Assembly (NCBI GenBank): GCA_001600355.1
Contig: BCJU01000001.1
Span: forward strand, 2,625,178-2,689,177
Direction: 5' to 3'
Length of the DNA stretch: 64,000 nucleotides
From: Meira nashicola
Taxonomy: Eukaryota; Basidiomycota; Exobasidiomycetes; Exobasidiales; Brachybasidiaceae
This document shows, piece by piece, positions 42,147-52,456 of this stretch (within the stretch, counting starts at the first letter, position 1; each line of letters opens with the position of its first letter). Made by a program: the position numbers and the translations under genes. Below the pieces are notes generated by a model. It worked only from the letters and a program-made list of their open reading frames with translations, ran no database searches and was not told the DNA's origin.

Positions 42147-44741
42147 TTATTTGTCTCCACCCTTTTTACCAAATGAGAATGGATTTTTAATTCTCTTTTT
42201 CTCTTTTCCTAATCCGCTTGCATTGCTGATCGAACTAGGAGCAGGACTAGCAGTACGTAAAGACGCATCTGTACTTCCAAATTTATTTACGGCACTACTA
42301 CCGCCTAAAGCAATCGTGTTATACTTATTTCCTCCCAGTCCGCCACGTTGAGGATTCGTTTGTGGAGCGTCATGACTGCCCCCATTATATTGCTGTTGAT
42401 GAGCAGAAGAAGGAGAAACTGGTTGATCTGGAGAACGGAATCTTCGATCATACGAACTTTGATTAGTCTCTAATTCTTGCTCGTAACCCAATCCTGCTCC
42501 TTGTTGACCTTGTGAGCTAGGATGAATTCTTGGTTGATATTGCATACCATGCTGTTGTTGTTGTTGTGGCTGTTGTGGCATGTGTCGAACTTTGTTGGCT
42601 TGCGATCGTATTCCGCTCACTTCATTTGGAGGAGCAGATAATTTATTACTTCCGTTGGGTATACTGTGAGAATGATGATGGCGTGAAGATGCTCCAACAT
42701 GACCGGAAGCTTTACCAAGCGATCGAACAGAATCGATAAATGATTTTGGCGAGAAAAAGTCTGAGGATCCAATGTACATATCTTTGCCCAATTTCTCACT
42801 GACCTCATACGCACTTCGTACTTCGCTATACGTCACTCCTCCTGCTACAAAGACGATTATTCTCTGTCTGCTGGTATCCAAGCCTCCTATAGACGATCCA
42901 GCTCCATTGCCCGCTCCAGGTCGTCCTTTTTGATGCCATGTAGGTTTTGCACTTCGTAAACTGCTCGGTTGAGGGCGTAAAGATGTTCCAGAAGCTGAAG
43001 ATCCTTTTGTAACACTGGATACTAATCCAGAAGCACCTCCAACGACTGAATTAATTCCACCAGAAGGATTTTCTGGGGGCGCATCACGCACGTAGGGGTA
43101 AGTTGATTGATCTAATCTGCCGGCCAAGTGATCTTCTACCATAAGTCTGACCAAGGGTTGATATCTGCTCAATTCATATTCGTTCTCACCTGATACTTGC
43201 TTACGTTTACCTTTTTTGAACCATGCATCCCAAGTGGAATTAGTAGGATCACGCAAAACTCTTGCTCCTAAATGGATAAGGTTGTTCACTGCTTCCATTT
43301 CTGAAAGACCTAAACGAGCATGCTGGAATAGCCTCTTTCGATCTTCGTCTGGTACACCGTCTGAATACATCACATAAAGAGCAATGATGCGTACCTTGTC
43401 CGTGTTGCTCACCTCAGGATCATCCAGCAAAGGCACCATCTCTTCAACCAGAGTTCTTGGCTTTTGTCCTTCTGGCGTTGTACGGGTTGCGCAATTTTGT
43501 TCTACCATAGCTTGAGCGGGCAATCTACTCTGTTCAAATCTATTCATACAAGCTTGGGCCATAGTCAAATGTAAACTCAACTTATCCTTCATTTCTTGCA
43601 TATGAGGTAAACTTGCTAGCATATCCCGCATATCGTTCAAGCTGTTTGCGTTGGAGAATTGACCTGCTTCGCCTGCATGTTGTTTGAAATCACGCGAAAG
43701 TTTATCGATCGCCTCAACGATATGCATATGCCGTATTGCTTGCCAAACATTATCCTCATCGCTCAAAATGGCTTCTTTATCTTCCCTCTGACCTTCGCTG
43801 TTGTAGAAACGATATGAATATTTGTTACCATCAACGATCGGGAGAAGATCATGTACCATGGCTTGATAGCTAAATTCGTGTAAGAATGGAGCAACAGTAT
43901 CCATAGTTCGATCGGTAATGAACAAAACTCCTTTTGGTCGTCCGACATCAATTTTTGGCTCATTTTCTTGAACGTATTTGTCAAGAGCCAATTGCAAACG
44001 TAATGCTAAACGTTTTGTAAAATGATCGGTTCCACTTCCATCACTCCTCGCTCGGTTCATCCGCACGCTACTCTGTTGTTGCTGAGATGCTGCCGCCGCC
44101 GCCGCCGCTCCTAAAGGAGGATGTGATGGATTGTAATATCGTATGAGAGGGAATTCATTCAATGTAACACAAACATTAAGGAGTGTTTGTGTAGTGAAAT
44201 GCAATTCCTCCTCCAAAGCAGAAGCAGCTTCACTTGGATCCGGTCCAAAAGTACCATCGATTGGTTGAAATAAGGTAAAGAAAGATTGAGGACTTTTGAG
44301 TGAGAATACTTGGGCTTCCACTGGCCAAAAGTTGGTATATAATTCAATGAGTTGACGTAATTTAGGTTCAGCAGGCGAACTTGTAAGCTTTTGCAAGAGC
44401 GAATTAGATAAAGCATCGATAAAGAAGATATGACCAGCAGCATATTGCGGTGGTCTTCCATCTTCCGGGGCTAAATCACGAATGACCCGATCTACATTTT
44501 GACTGGTTGGACAAAGTAAATAAGCAGCTTCGAATCCTGTTTGTGGTTGCCTTTGCATTTCAATATTTTCAACCGTTGATACATTTTGTTGAAGTACATC
44601 GTACATCTTCAAAACGCTATTCAACAACGTCTTTGTATATCCGTCTACTACCAAAATCTTCCATCTCGAAGGCGGTTGAACGGATCTTATTGCGCTAAAA
44701 TAACGATCACGAGTAGAAGCGATCAAACTTTTTGGCGGCAT
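42147..44741 (-). CDS. SEC1: Sec1/Munc18-family protein of exocytosis
   Basis: 864 residues from MPPKSLIASTRDRY (ATG at 44741). SM-protein features in order: WKILVVDGYTKTLLNSVLKM, the opening of domain 1; HIFFIDALSNSLLQKL; PKGVLFITDRTMDTVAPFLHEFSYQAMVHDL in domain 2/3; and a final RQRIIVFVAGGVTYSEVRSAYE with DMYIGSSDFFSPKSFIDSV. Family role: clasps plasma membrane syntaxin/SNARE complexes to promote vesicle fusion. The SM core is about 680 residues; the rest is a Gln/His/Ser-rich tail with a short KNPFSFGKKGG end. Sec1 is favoured over Vps45, Vps33 and Sly1 by the opening and by the long C-tail. A poly-Ala (GCC)n run lies at 44090-44112. Confidence 0.92.
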   Translation of the reverse strand: MPPKSLIASTRDRYFSAIRSVQPPSRWKILVVDGYTKTLLNSVLKMYDVLQQNVSTVENIEMQRQPQTGFEAAYLLCPTSQNVDRVIRDLAPEDGRPPQYAAGHIFFIDALSNSLLQKLTSSPAEPKLRQLIELYTNFWPVEAQVFSLKSPQSFFTLFQPIDGTFGPDPSEAASALEEELHFTTQTLLNVCVTLNEFPLIRYYNPSHPPLGAAAAAAASQQQQSSVRMNRARSDGSGTDHFTKRLALRLQLALDKYVQENEPKIDVGRPKGVLFITDRTMDTVAPFLHEFSYQAMVHDLLPIVDGNKYSYRFYNSEGQREDKEAILSDEDNVWQAIRHMHIVEAIDKLSRDFKQHAGEAGQFSNANSLNDMRDMLASLPHMQEMKDKLSLHLTMAQACMNRFEQSRLPAQAMVEQNCATRTTPEGQKPRTLVEEMVPLLDDPEVSNTDKVRIIALYVMYSDGVPDEDRKRLFQHARLGLSEMEAVNNLIHLGARVLRDPTNSTWDAWFKKGKRKQVSGENEYELSRYQPLVRLMVEDHLAGRLDQSTYPYVRDAPPENPSGGINSVVGGASGLVSSVTKGSSASGTSLRPQPSSLRSAKPTWHQKGRPGAGNGAGSSIGGLDTSRQRIIVFVAGGVTYSEVRSAYEVSEKLGKDMYIGSSDFFSPKSFIDSVRSLGKASGHVGASSRHHHSHSIPNGSNKLSAPPNEVSGIRSQANKVRHMPQQPQQQQQHGMQYQPRIHPSSQGQQGAGLGYEQELETNQSSYDRRFRSPDQPVSPSSAHQQQYNGGSHDAPQTNPQRGGLGGNKYNTIALGGSSAVNKFGSTDASLRTASPAPSSISNASGLGKEKKRIKNPFSFGKKGGDK

Positions 44742-45876
44742 TTTGATCAAGTTTGTTTTTTGAAGTTTGTGGTGAGTGTCGAATTAAAAGGATCTGAAAG
44801 GGGCTCGTTTGGTGTTATGATTTGTTGTATAATTACGCCTTCCCTATTGCCGCGCCCTCTGACGAGCTTTACTGGAGAGTAGTTTGCATGGATCAGAAAC
44901 AAAGAATAAGAACTTCTTTCAAATTTGAGCACAATTTGAAGATTTCTTATGAAAAGTTCAAGTGCTTGCTGATAGGAATATGGCAACAAGGATCTGTATG
45001 TATGGTGGAGTGTTTAAATGCAGCTACCTGTATGTGATATACGTATTAGATCACAGTTAGTTAGCTACAGTGTGGGCGGATTACTGCTGTTGTAGGTAGC
45101 TACAAAGGAAGAATTGGCCTATTCACGAGCTGAGGCTATAGGCCCAAGGTTTGTGTTGCTGTGTGTAATGGGGTAAGACGCGTTGTATACATATACATAA
45201 ACCAATTTTGAGAATTGTTCTTTGCACCATGTGCAATGAGTGAGTGCATCTCTTTCTGCACAGCGCCTACACTAGCTTACAGTGCTGTACAGATTCCTAG
45301 ATGAACACTTTAGCTTCGCTGACCGCTTTGACTTGTAATCCTTTAATGTTCATCTCTTTTCCATCAGTCCAAATTGACCTTAAAAGTTGAAAAATCTGTA
45401 CAAGTATACCTTTAAAATCTCACAGTACATTGAAAAATTTTAAACGATGAGTTGGAATAAGAATTAAGTAAGCAAAGAAGATGAGAAGCGAGATTTGCAA
45501 AAACATGTATATTACATAAAGTAATGACCTTTTCTAGCTTTGGACTTGAACGAGAATGATAGACTACCTCTTCAGAGCGGCCACTTTCAATGTAGTTTAT
45601 TTGCAATTAAGATGTACATACGACTCAAATCGATTTCCCACTCTTCCACGCGACATGTACCTAGGCTTGGCATGTCCTGCCATGACTGATACTGCTTTAG
45701 TGCGTGAAATATTGATACAGGTTATTTTAAGACGCGGCCCTGATCTTCCGAAGAATAAGCTCTAAAATTCGATTCTCCGTTCATTTTTGTTAGATTCACC
45801 TCCACTGTTATTTAAATTTTACCACCATCTTGAAACCTATTTGCAATCATATTTACCGATTAATTATTACCTCACA
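44742..45876. promoter_or_regulatory. Divergent region between SEC1 and the DUF7330-like gene
   Basis: 1.1 kb with a repeated GTAGCTAC palindrome near 45093 and TAGCTAC nearby, and GATGTACATACG at 45611. Open frames on both strands are short and unlike protein. No gene seen. Confidence 0.5.
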
Positions 45877-46563
45877 ATGTCATCAAAAGTATCACTACCA
45901 CCCGACAGTTGGACACAATGTGTCAGTGTCGAAAAACCAAAACCTATCAAACACATTTATATCGAACAACATTCTCAATCGATCAAAGGAAGATATAGTA
46001 TCTCACCTTTAAGTGAAGATGTTTATCCGCCAAAGTATGATTCTCCAAAGGAAGAATTAAAGAAAGAATCTTCTTCAAGCGCCAATTTCGAAACACATAG
46101 TAGCGCAGTCAATGTTACCGTTTGGGTTCACAATGGAGATGAACAAATTCATAGAGCCGAAAAAAGTGCAGGAAAGCCTGGAAGGCCAGTAGTTGTTATG
46201 GCAAAGACAACTATGGGAAATTTAAAGATTGACGTACCACAATTCACATGTCCACAACCTTTACACATTCGCGCAAAATCACATACTGGAAGTGTTTTAT
46301 TGCATATACCTCCAACTTTTTCAGGTTTGCTTAGCTGGCAATGCGAATCTGGCGGATTTAAACCTTCTGCTGATGTACTGGCACGATATACACCCATAGG
46401 AGAGCAGAAAAAGCATCGTGGGATGGGTAAAATTCGTGTTGCCGATTGGGTACACGATCAAAGTGAGAGAGGAGATTCGGCTCAATTGATCACAGCAAGA
46501 GGATCTTTGTATTTATATGAAGCTGGAGAATCTTCAAGTGCAAGCCGTTGTACTATCTCTTGA
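45877..46563 (+). CDS. DUF7330-like protein of unknown function
   Basis: The 228-residue protein starts MSSKVSLPPDS (context CTCACAATGTCA); the 30 open codons upstream look like leader. The second half has short beta-rich segments: VNVTVWVHNGD, TTMGNLKIDVPQF, LHIRAKSHTGSVLLHIPPTF, FSGLLSW, then AQLITARGSLYLY. This layout resembles a domain common in basidiomycete hypothetical proteins (DUF7330) and the adhesin-like repeats seen in DUF4097 proteins. No membrane segment or signal peptide. The C-terminus SRCTIS has the form of a CaaX box (C-T-I-S) and could be lipidated; that is inference. Family assignment is tentative. Confidence 0.6.
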   Translation: MSSKVSLPPDSWTQCVSVEKPKPIKHIYIEQHSQSIKGRYSISPLSEDVYPPKYDSPKEELKKESSSSANFETHSSAVNVTVWVHNGDEQIHRAEKSAGKPGRPVVVMAKTTMGNLKIDVPQFTCPQPLHIRAKSHTGSVLLHIPPTFSGLLSWQCESGGFKPSADVLARYTPIGEQKKHRGMGKIRVADWVHDQSERGDSAQLITARGSLYLYEAGESSSASRCTIS

Positions 46564-47011
46564 TAATCACACGAGATTTGTGGCATCCCTCCCTTTTTAT
46601 TTCGAAGACTTTATCAATTACATATGTATCATACACATTTCATCATTTGCACATATGCATTTTTTCATGCAATAACCCAATAATGCACATACTTACTGCC
46701 CAGTTTCGCTAGAGCTTCAATTTGACATGATACCATCGTAGAGTGTAAGATTGAGTTGGATTCATATAAAGTCATTCTTTTCAAGAAGGCAAGTATATAT
46801 GGGAAGAAACAAACAGACCGGCATATTGTTCGATCGCACAGTCCCGCCCGAGCTTGTACAGCACTGCGCCGGCACAATTGGATCCAAATACAGTCCCATT
46901 GTCTAGCACAAAAAACAACGCGTCAACCTTATAAACACCAAAAAAAGATGCATGCATGCATCAAAAGTTACACACAAAGTTGTCTTTCTTACTCCAGAAC
47001 CTTTTACAAAG
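46564..47011. promoter_or_regulatory. Upstream region of the Src1/Heh-type gene
   Basis: 448 bp with a 16-bp palindrome GATGCATGCATGCATC at 46947-46962, which contains ATGs upstream of the chosen start. No separate gene seen. Confidence 0.5.
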
Positions 47012-49072
47012 ATGTCTGACAGATTGGAGACAAAAGGAAGAAGGCCATCAAAGGCACCACGTAAATCATCACTTTCTGTTCGAGATGCCAGCACTACATC
47101 ACAACTCTCAGATCATCCAGGTGCGATGGTGGATGATTTAGATGATCCTTTATCCGATTCATTCGATCCCAATCGATTAAAGGTAGCCGAATTGCGATCT
47201 TTGTTACTTCAATTTGATGTTCACGTTAGATCTTCTGCACGAAAACAAGATTTAATTAATGCATATATTCAATCCATTCGAGAAAATGCAAACGAACTGA
47301 GAGCTCAACGCAATCGTGATCTTAACGTCAGACCGGATGGAAGGGGAATAATTTACTTGAGCAATGGACAGATTCAAAGAAGTCCAATGGAAACGGAAAT
47401 GAAAGAAGAAGAAGAGACGGCAGAAGTTCTGCGTGAGAGTATTGATCGGGATAGAGGAAGAAGGTCTGTCTCATTTGCTGATGATTCTTCCAGTGAAACA
47501 GGTGAAGATGCAATTGTCCAGGAACCAGATATTTCTGCAGATGTCTCTTCCTTTTCAATGGATAATCCTTTCCAGAGCCACACGCCTTCAAACAAAAACT
47601 CGACAAAAATCTCGGGAAGAAAATCAGAACCGGCAAAAAATGTCAAAAAGCAAATCAAATCGAAAGCTTCATCATCTCGTCACTCTCTATCAAATATGCA
47701 ACGAGCTTCACTGGAGGATGAAGATGAAGCAGACGATAGCATTTCTAATTCTCCCTTGAGTCCAACATTGCGAAAACAGCGAAAGGCACGAGATTGGGTC
47801 GACCGCGGGAAGAACCTACTAGAAAAGGAGATCGGTCAAACAAGCGAAAATGCTGTGACCTTTTCTAGCATCATTTCATCGGTTGCTCTAATCGTCTTTT
47901 CCGTTTGGTGGATATGGTATATCCGTGAGAGCAAGAATATAGGCTTTTGTGATTCAGGACGATCGAGCAATATCGTTCTTGATACTCGGCGAATTGAACA
48001 TGCTGCAACGATTGTTCAACACCGAGCACAAGGACGAAATGAACTTTTGCTTAAAATGCAAATACCCCAAGCTTTACAACCGTCTTGTACACCGTGTCCT
48101 GCACATGGTCATTGCAATGACGGGAAGCTTACAGAATGTGAATCTTCCGAGTACGTTCTACGATACCCTTTACTTAGCCAAATTCCGTTGATCGGTTCAT
48201 CTTTGCCCCTATCCTCCATCGCTCCTTCATGTGATCCAGATGAAGAGAAAGTTTTGCTGGCCGCCGATTTAGCGGACGAGATTGAGAATCGGCTAAGGAC
48301 ATGGAAAGCTGACGTATACTGTAACCGTCAAAGAGCAAGACTTGGTCCTCGCGATGAGCCTGATTGGGGACAAGAGGGTATTTATGCGATTCCTTTGTCG
48401 GATCTTTACCATGAACTTAAGAGTGCAGCAGAACGTGGTCAAGTATTACGCACACAAGGCGAACAATTCTTTAAACAATTGTGGGATTTGGCCATGTCTG
48501 ACTTGGAAGCTTCGAACAGGGTTCAACAAAGGTCTTCTCGTCTTTTGGCTGTACGTGGTCCAGTTGGTGTAGGTTTGTCTTGCAGAGTTAGTTTGGCAAT
48601 GTCAACTGTTTGGCTCAGATTAAGATTTTGGCTTGCAGGGACGCTTGCTTTGGTAGGAATAGTTCATTGGCTCATCTCTCGTCTACGAGGCACGTCAGAA
48701 TTGCAAAAGAAGGCTCAAGGACTGGTCAAGGTCGCATTAAAAAAATTACAAGTTGCTAAACAACGTCATATTGTCTTTATCAACAATTCCAATGCTTCAC
48801 CTTCTTCGCCAGGATCAACAGATGCATATCTATCAATAGCACAATTACGCGATTCCTTAATGCAACATGGTGAAAAAGGAGCAATTAAGAAGAATCTCTG
48901 GAGCAAGGTTACCAAACTTGTTGAATCGAATGCCAACGTCCGCACTAGACAAGCAAAAGTTCAAGGCGAGTGGACACGAGTATGGGAGTGGGTTGGACCT
49001 TTGGAAGGAGAACAATATGAGATGGTCGAAAGATCTCCTATTTCCAATGCATCTCAACAGCCTCAAAAGTGA
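47012..49072 (+). CDS. SRC1: Src1/Heh/Man1-type inner nuclear membrane protein
   Basis: 687 residues from MSDRLETKGRR (GATGTCT, with A at -3); 20 open codons upstream look like leader. HeH/LEM-like motif: DPNRLKVAELRSLLLQFDVHVRSS (about 50-85), which binds DNA or BAF-like partners. Basic clusters in the middle serve as nuclear import signal. First membrane segment about 280-303 (AVTFSSIISSVALIVFSVWW), second about 537-556 (FWLAGTLALVGIVHWLI). Between them is a lumenal domain with CTPCPAHGHC, the cysteine signature of Man1/Src1 proteins, and the C-terminal MSC domain with WTRVWEWVG. Family role: tethers chromatin to the inner nuclear membrane and interacts with ESCRT/Chm7 for pore quality control. 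Intronless here. Confidence 0.88.
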   Translation: MSDRLETKGRRPSKAPRKSSLSVRDASTTSQLSDHPGAMVDDLDDPLSDSFDPNRLKVAELRSLLLQFDVHVRSSARKQDLINAYIQSIRENANELRAQRNRDLNVRPDGRGIIYLSNGQIQRSPMETEMKEEEETAEVLRESIDRDRGRRSVSFADDSSSETGEDAIVQEPDISADVSSFSMDNPFQSHTPSNKNSTKISGRKSEPAKNVKKQIKSKASSSRHSLSNMQRASLEDEDEADDSISNSPLSPTLRKQRKARDWVDRGKNLLEKEIGQTSENAVTFSSIISSVALIVFSVWWIWYIRESKNIGFCDSGRSSNIVLDTRRIEHAATIVQHRAQGRNELLLKMQIPQALQPSCTPCPAHGHCNDGKLTECESSEYVLRYPLLSQIPLIGSSLPLSSIAPSCDPDEEKVLLAADLADEIENRLRTWKADVYCNRQRARLGPRDEPDWGQEGIYAIPLSDLYHELKSAAERGQVLRTQGEQFFKQLWDLAMSDLEASNRVQQRSSRLLAVRGPVGVGLSCRVSLAMSTVWLRLRFWLAGTLALVGIVHWLISRLRGTSELQKKAQGLVKVALKKLQVAKQRHIVFINNSNASPSSPGSTDAYLSIAQLRDSLMQHGEKGAIKKNLWSKVTKLVESNANVRTRQAKVQGEWTRVWEWVGPLEGEQYEMVERSPISNASQQPQK

Positions 49073-49175
49073 ACTTTCGATTGTTTAATAAGTCAATATA
49101 GTTTTAAGGAATACATGTGATATTGTACAATAAGACAAAAGCTAAATTATACTTTTGTTTGAACCAAATGAAGAT

Positions 49176-51515
49176 TTAAGCTACTGGTGCATCTGCTGCT
49201 TCCGGTGTGATTGGCATATATGCACGTTTCGGTGCACTTCTGCCTTCGGTTATATATCCATTTGAGCGTACTAATGGACTTCCACCCATTCGCCATTGCT
49301 TTCCCAATCCTCCTGCGCCATTGTCCCACAATTTTGCTTTACCGAGTAAGATTAGAGCAGTTTCATGCCAATACTCCGTCTTTTTAAGATAATGCACGAT
49401 TACCGTTCCGCCATGTGGTTTATTCAAGTACCTTCGAGCGTGCAATGATGCCCAATCGCCATATTCATCTTTCGGTGTAGGCCTTGGCAAAAAGCGTGCA
49501 GTACTTTGCATGAAAGGATTCGAATCGTCTTTCTTTTTGTCTTTTGCATCGGATGAGGAATGTAGGCCGACTAATTTACGAGGCCAAGAAGATATTTCTT
49601 CCAAAAGATCACGTTTGATAAGCTTTGTCTCTTCCTTTTGCTTTTCCAAAGGTACTTCCGCCGTTGTGTTGGTCACAGACACGGTCCCATAGATTGGCAA
49701 ACCAGAATTTAATTCTAATCCGACGTCAGATGCTAAAACAGCGTTTCCTCTTTCATTTGTCGAAGAAGGGCGCAAGCGAGAGTCATCATTTGCGTAAACA
49801 ATCTCCTTACGGGGAATCCATGTTTGACTTGATGTTCCATCGGGATTGCGCACCCATGCTCCTTCCCATCTACCGCCGCCTTCTACCATTGCTTCTAATT
49901 CTTCTTCAACAGTAAGATCGTTTCGCGGAGGGGAGTACTTTTGATGCCACTTACTTACAGTTGAATACGATTGTGCCCTACGCTCTCCACCTCTATATGC
50001 GATTTCTTGTTCACTCAAACCATGTCTGGCTTCCAATTTGATCTTTTCTACGTGGTCGGGGAATAAGAATCCATGGGAATATGGTGAATTGCCTTTTGGA
50101 TGATCATAAATCCAACAATGTTCAGATACCCAATTGATCGAGGAACGATTCGGGTGAATTGCAAGCCATTGAGGAGTTCGAGTATCCTCTTTCCCTTTTG
50201 CCGTCTTGCTTGCTTCGGGTGAATTAGCAAGCCATTGTACTAGATCGTGAGATAATGCATACGCTTCACCACCCATGAACCAATTCTTTACCAAATAGCC
50301 CCAATAAGTCATCCGTCTAGGTGAAACGCGAAGATGGCGCTCCAATTCGCTCAATACGATAAACGTATCATCATCAGCTTTCACAACATAATCCACATTC
50401 CTCCAAGCAACTTGATAGCGCATCTTTTCGCCATCCTCTTCAACGAAACTAGAAAGGAGATGATCTGTTTGAGATGTATCATAGTCCCAACTCGAAAGTC
50501 CGCCTGGCGCATTTGTGGTTGGAATAAATGTATCGGCGACATTACCATTGAAATTCTTCGCAGGTCCCAATGGCTTGAGGAATGGTACTGTTGCATTCTC
50601 TGCTGCCCATTGGAAGAACGAAAGAGTTTTACGAGCGCTTTGCGTTTCATCCATATCCAATACAACAATATCGTTATACGCCTCCATTTCTAATGCTACA
50701 CGTTTTGCATGTGCTTTCCTAACCCTACCCAAAATGAATTTTACCTGAACATTTGCTAATGGCTTACCATCCTTACTGATAGGTAGTGTATGTTTTGCAT
50801 ACGTGTTACGAATCGTATTCCGTCTTTCATACTTGCTATCGATCGTCATCACTCCAACAACAACATTGACTGGAGCCAAAGCATCAGCAAACTGATGTGG
50901 AAATGGCATTTGTTGTTGACAATACGTCCTCCATGGTAGAGGCTCTTTGTCAGGATTTAGAATGTAAATGATCACCATAGTAACAGTAGTCACAAACCCT
51001 GCGATCAAGAGAAGAGCAATAAAGATTGTGATTGGATGAATTGGGCCAAAACATGTTCTGAAAGATTTGGTCAAGATGGAAAGTATTGCGCGTAATGGAT
51101 TGGGCATCTTTGAGCTTCTTTGCCTTCTCCTTCTATACCGCTTTCTGCTATCATCTTGCTGTGATGCTGCACTTTGAGGGGATGTGCTTCTGTCAAATGC
51201 TTTATGTGATGAATTTTTGCCGAAAGCTTTGCCTCTTTGGCCAATCGCATCTTGTTCTGTTCCTATTTCTCCATGTCTACTCGTACGTCTGGTGCCTAAA
51301 GGAAGATAATCGTACTTTGAACTCCTCATTTCACCAGAGAGCAAATTTCTAGGTCTATATTGTCCGCCTAAGCCAAGCAAAGTCGCTGCCCAGCCTGTAG
51401 CTTGATTACTGCTCTGATAATCGGAATCTTCATCGTCTGATTCTGGTGAAATACAATCATCTGCATTTGGCCTCTTTTGCGACGTTTTCTGATGTGAGAT
51501 GGGAGTCGGTAACAT
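49176..51515 (-). CDS. GT31-type beta-1,3-galactosyltransferase-like membrane glycosyltransferase
   Basis: Chosen start MLPTPISHQKT at 51515 (779 residues). The frame stays open to 51626, but upstream codons look like 5' leader or intron (a pyrimidine-rich acceptor TTCTATTAG lies right before the ATG). Type II layout: disordered basic cytosolic part with RKRYRRRRQRSS, then one membrane segment ITIFIALLLIAGFVTTVTMVI. The lumenal part has GVMTIDSKYERRNTIRNTYA, the family opening, and the metal-binding DxD motif YVVKADDDTFIVLSELE (about 372). MTYWGYLVKNWFMGGEAYAL follows. It likely adds galactose or a related sugar to glycoproteins in the Golgi. The lumenal region is long with low-complexity insertions. 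Substrate unknown. Confidence 0.82.
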   Translation of the reverse strand: MLPTPISHQKTSQKRPNADDCISPESDDEDSDYQSSNQATGWAATLLGLGGQYRPRNLLSGEMRSSKYDYLPLGTRRTSRHGEIGTEQDAIGQRGKAFGKNSSHKAFDRSTSPQSAASQQDDSRKRYRRRRQRSSKMPNPLRAILSILTKSFRTCFGPIHPITIFIALLLIAGFVTTVTMVIIYILNPDKEPLPWRTYCQQQMPFPHQFADALAPVNVVVGVMTIDSKYERRNTIRNTYAKHTLPISKDGKPLANVQVKFILGRVRKAHAKRVALEMEAYNDIVVLDMDETQSARKTLSFFQWAAENATVPFLKPLGPAKNFNGNVADTFIPTTNAPGGLSSWDYDTSQTDHLLSSFVEEDGEKMRYQVAWRNVDYVVKADDDTFIVLSELERHLRVSPRRMTYWGYLVKNWFMGGEAYALSHDLVQWLANSPEASKTAKGKEDTRTPQWLAIHPNRSSINWVSEHCWIYDHPKGNSPYSHGFLFPDHVEKIKLEARHGLSEQEIAYRGGERRAQSYSTVSKWHQKYSPPRNDLTVEEELEAMVEGGGRWEGAWVRNPDGTSSQTWIPRKEIVYANDDSRLRPSSTNERGNAVLASDVGLELNSGLPIYGTVSVTNTTAEVPLEKQKEETKLIKRDLLEEISSWPRKLVGLHSSSDAKDKKKDDSNPFMQSTARFLPRPTPKDEYGDWASLHARRYLNKPHGGTVIVHYLKKTEYWHETALILLGKAKLWDNGAGGLGKQWRMGGSPLVRSNGYITEGRSAPKRAYMPITPEAADAPVA

Positions 51516-51880
51516 TCTAATAGAAGAGAAACATCGAATGGTGATCCCAAGTAAGGATGGTGAAAGTTTGGAAAGAAAATGGTGACGTACGACCTGGGAA
51601 GACTGACACCTAAATATATCACACACGAAATGGCTCTACTCTAAATTATTCCACACAACTGCCGGTGCTATACCACGCGAGGCGTTGCAGCAGCGCCGGC
51701 CCTGAGCCATATGTATTTTTTGTTTTTAGCTCCTACGCCTACGGGTTTCCGTGGTTTGTTTTAAAAACGCTATTTTTAACTGCATACATATACATATGTA
51801 CATACATAGGTACACACATGATTATATTGCTATAGATACACGTCCAAGTCCACGATACAAAGGTACACACAAATTATAGT
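51516..51880. other. Intergenic region upstream of the GT31 gene
   Basis: 365 bp. It contains GCATACATATACATATGTACATACATAG-like sequence at about 51782-51810 (the TGTACATA motif in a near-palindromic tract). No gene seen. Confidence 0.5.
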
Positions 51881-52456
51881 TTATTCCAATTCGACAGGTT
51901 CGCTCATCTTGACAGCTTCAACGAAAGATTTATAGTCAAATTTCCTGCCACCTCTGTCCATAAAAGGTCCTGCTAATAGACGATCAATTTCTTCTTCCTT
52001 CATTCGATCGCCAACTTCTCCAAGCCAATATCGTAATTCACCTGCATCAATTTTACCTTCATCCTTTTCATCAAAACATTCAAAAGCGGAAACTAAATCT
52101 GTAGCTTCGTCCATTTCCGATAAATGTTCTCCAAACATTGTTAAAAATTGAGTAAAATTAATCCTTTCCCTTTCACCTTGTCCTTCCGATAGAGCATTTT
52201 GCATCAATTTATCCACACTTGCTCGATCGCATGGTTGTCCTAAATTCGTCAGCATTGCTTCAACATCTTTGCGTGTAATAAATCCATCCGAATCAGCATC
52301 TATAGTATTAAAAGCTTCACGTAAGCCAGCAATTTGTTTGCTACTAAAGGTATTATAGACTCCAGATGATTGACGTGGATGAGATGAAGTTGCTTTGTTA
52401 CGTATGCGGGCATGAGCTTGACCGTTTGCTTGTGTCGATGGTGAAAGTAACGACAT
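51881..52456 (-). CDS. RLC1: Myosin II regulatory light chain-like EF-hand protein
   Basis: 191 residues. The first EF-hand after KQIAGLREAFNTI has an intact calcium loop (DADSDGFITRKD). Later hands (FDEKDEGKIDAGELRY) are weaker, as in regulatory light chains, which bind ion in the first hand only. LREAFNTIDADSDGFIT and the position of the N-terminal Ser/Thr-rich extension fit fungal Rlc1 better than calmodulin or Cdc4. Family role: stabilises the neck of type II myosin in the cytokinetic ring. No intron seen. Calmodulin-like alternatives remain possible. Confidence 0.7.
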   Translation of the reverse strand: MSLLSPSTQANGQAHARIRNKATSSHPRQSSGVYNTFSSKQIAGLREAFNTIDADSDGFITRKDVEAMLTNLGQPCDRASVDKLMQNALSEGQGERERINFTQFLTMFGEHLSEMDEATDLVSAFECFDEKDEGKIDAGELRYWLGEVGDRMKEEEIDRLLAGPFMDRGGRKFDYKSFVEAVKMSEPVELE

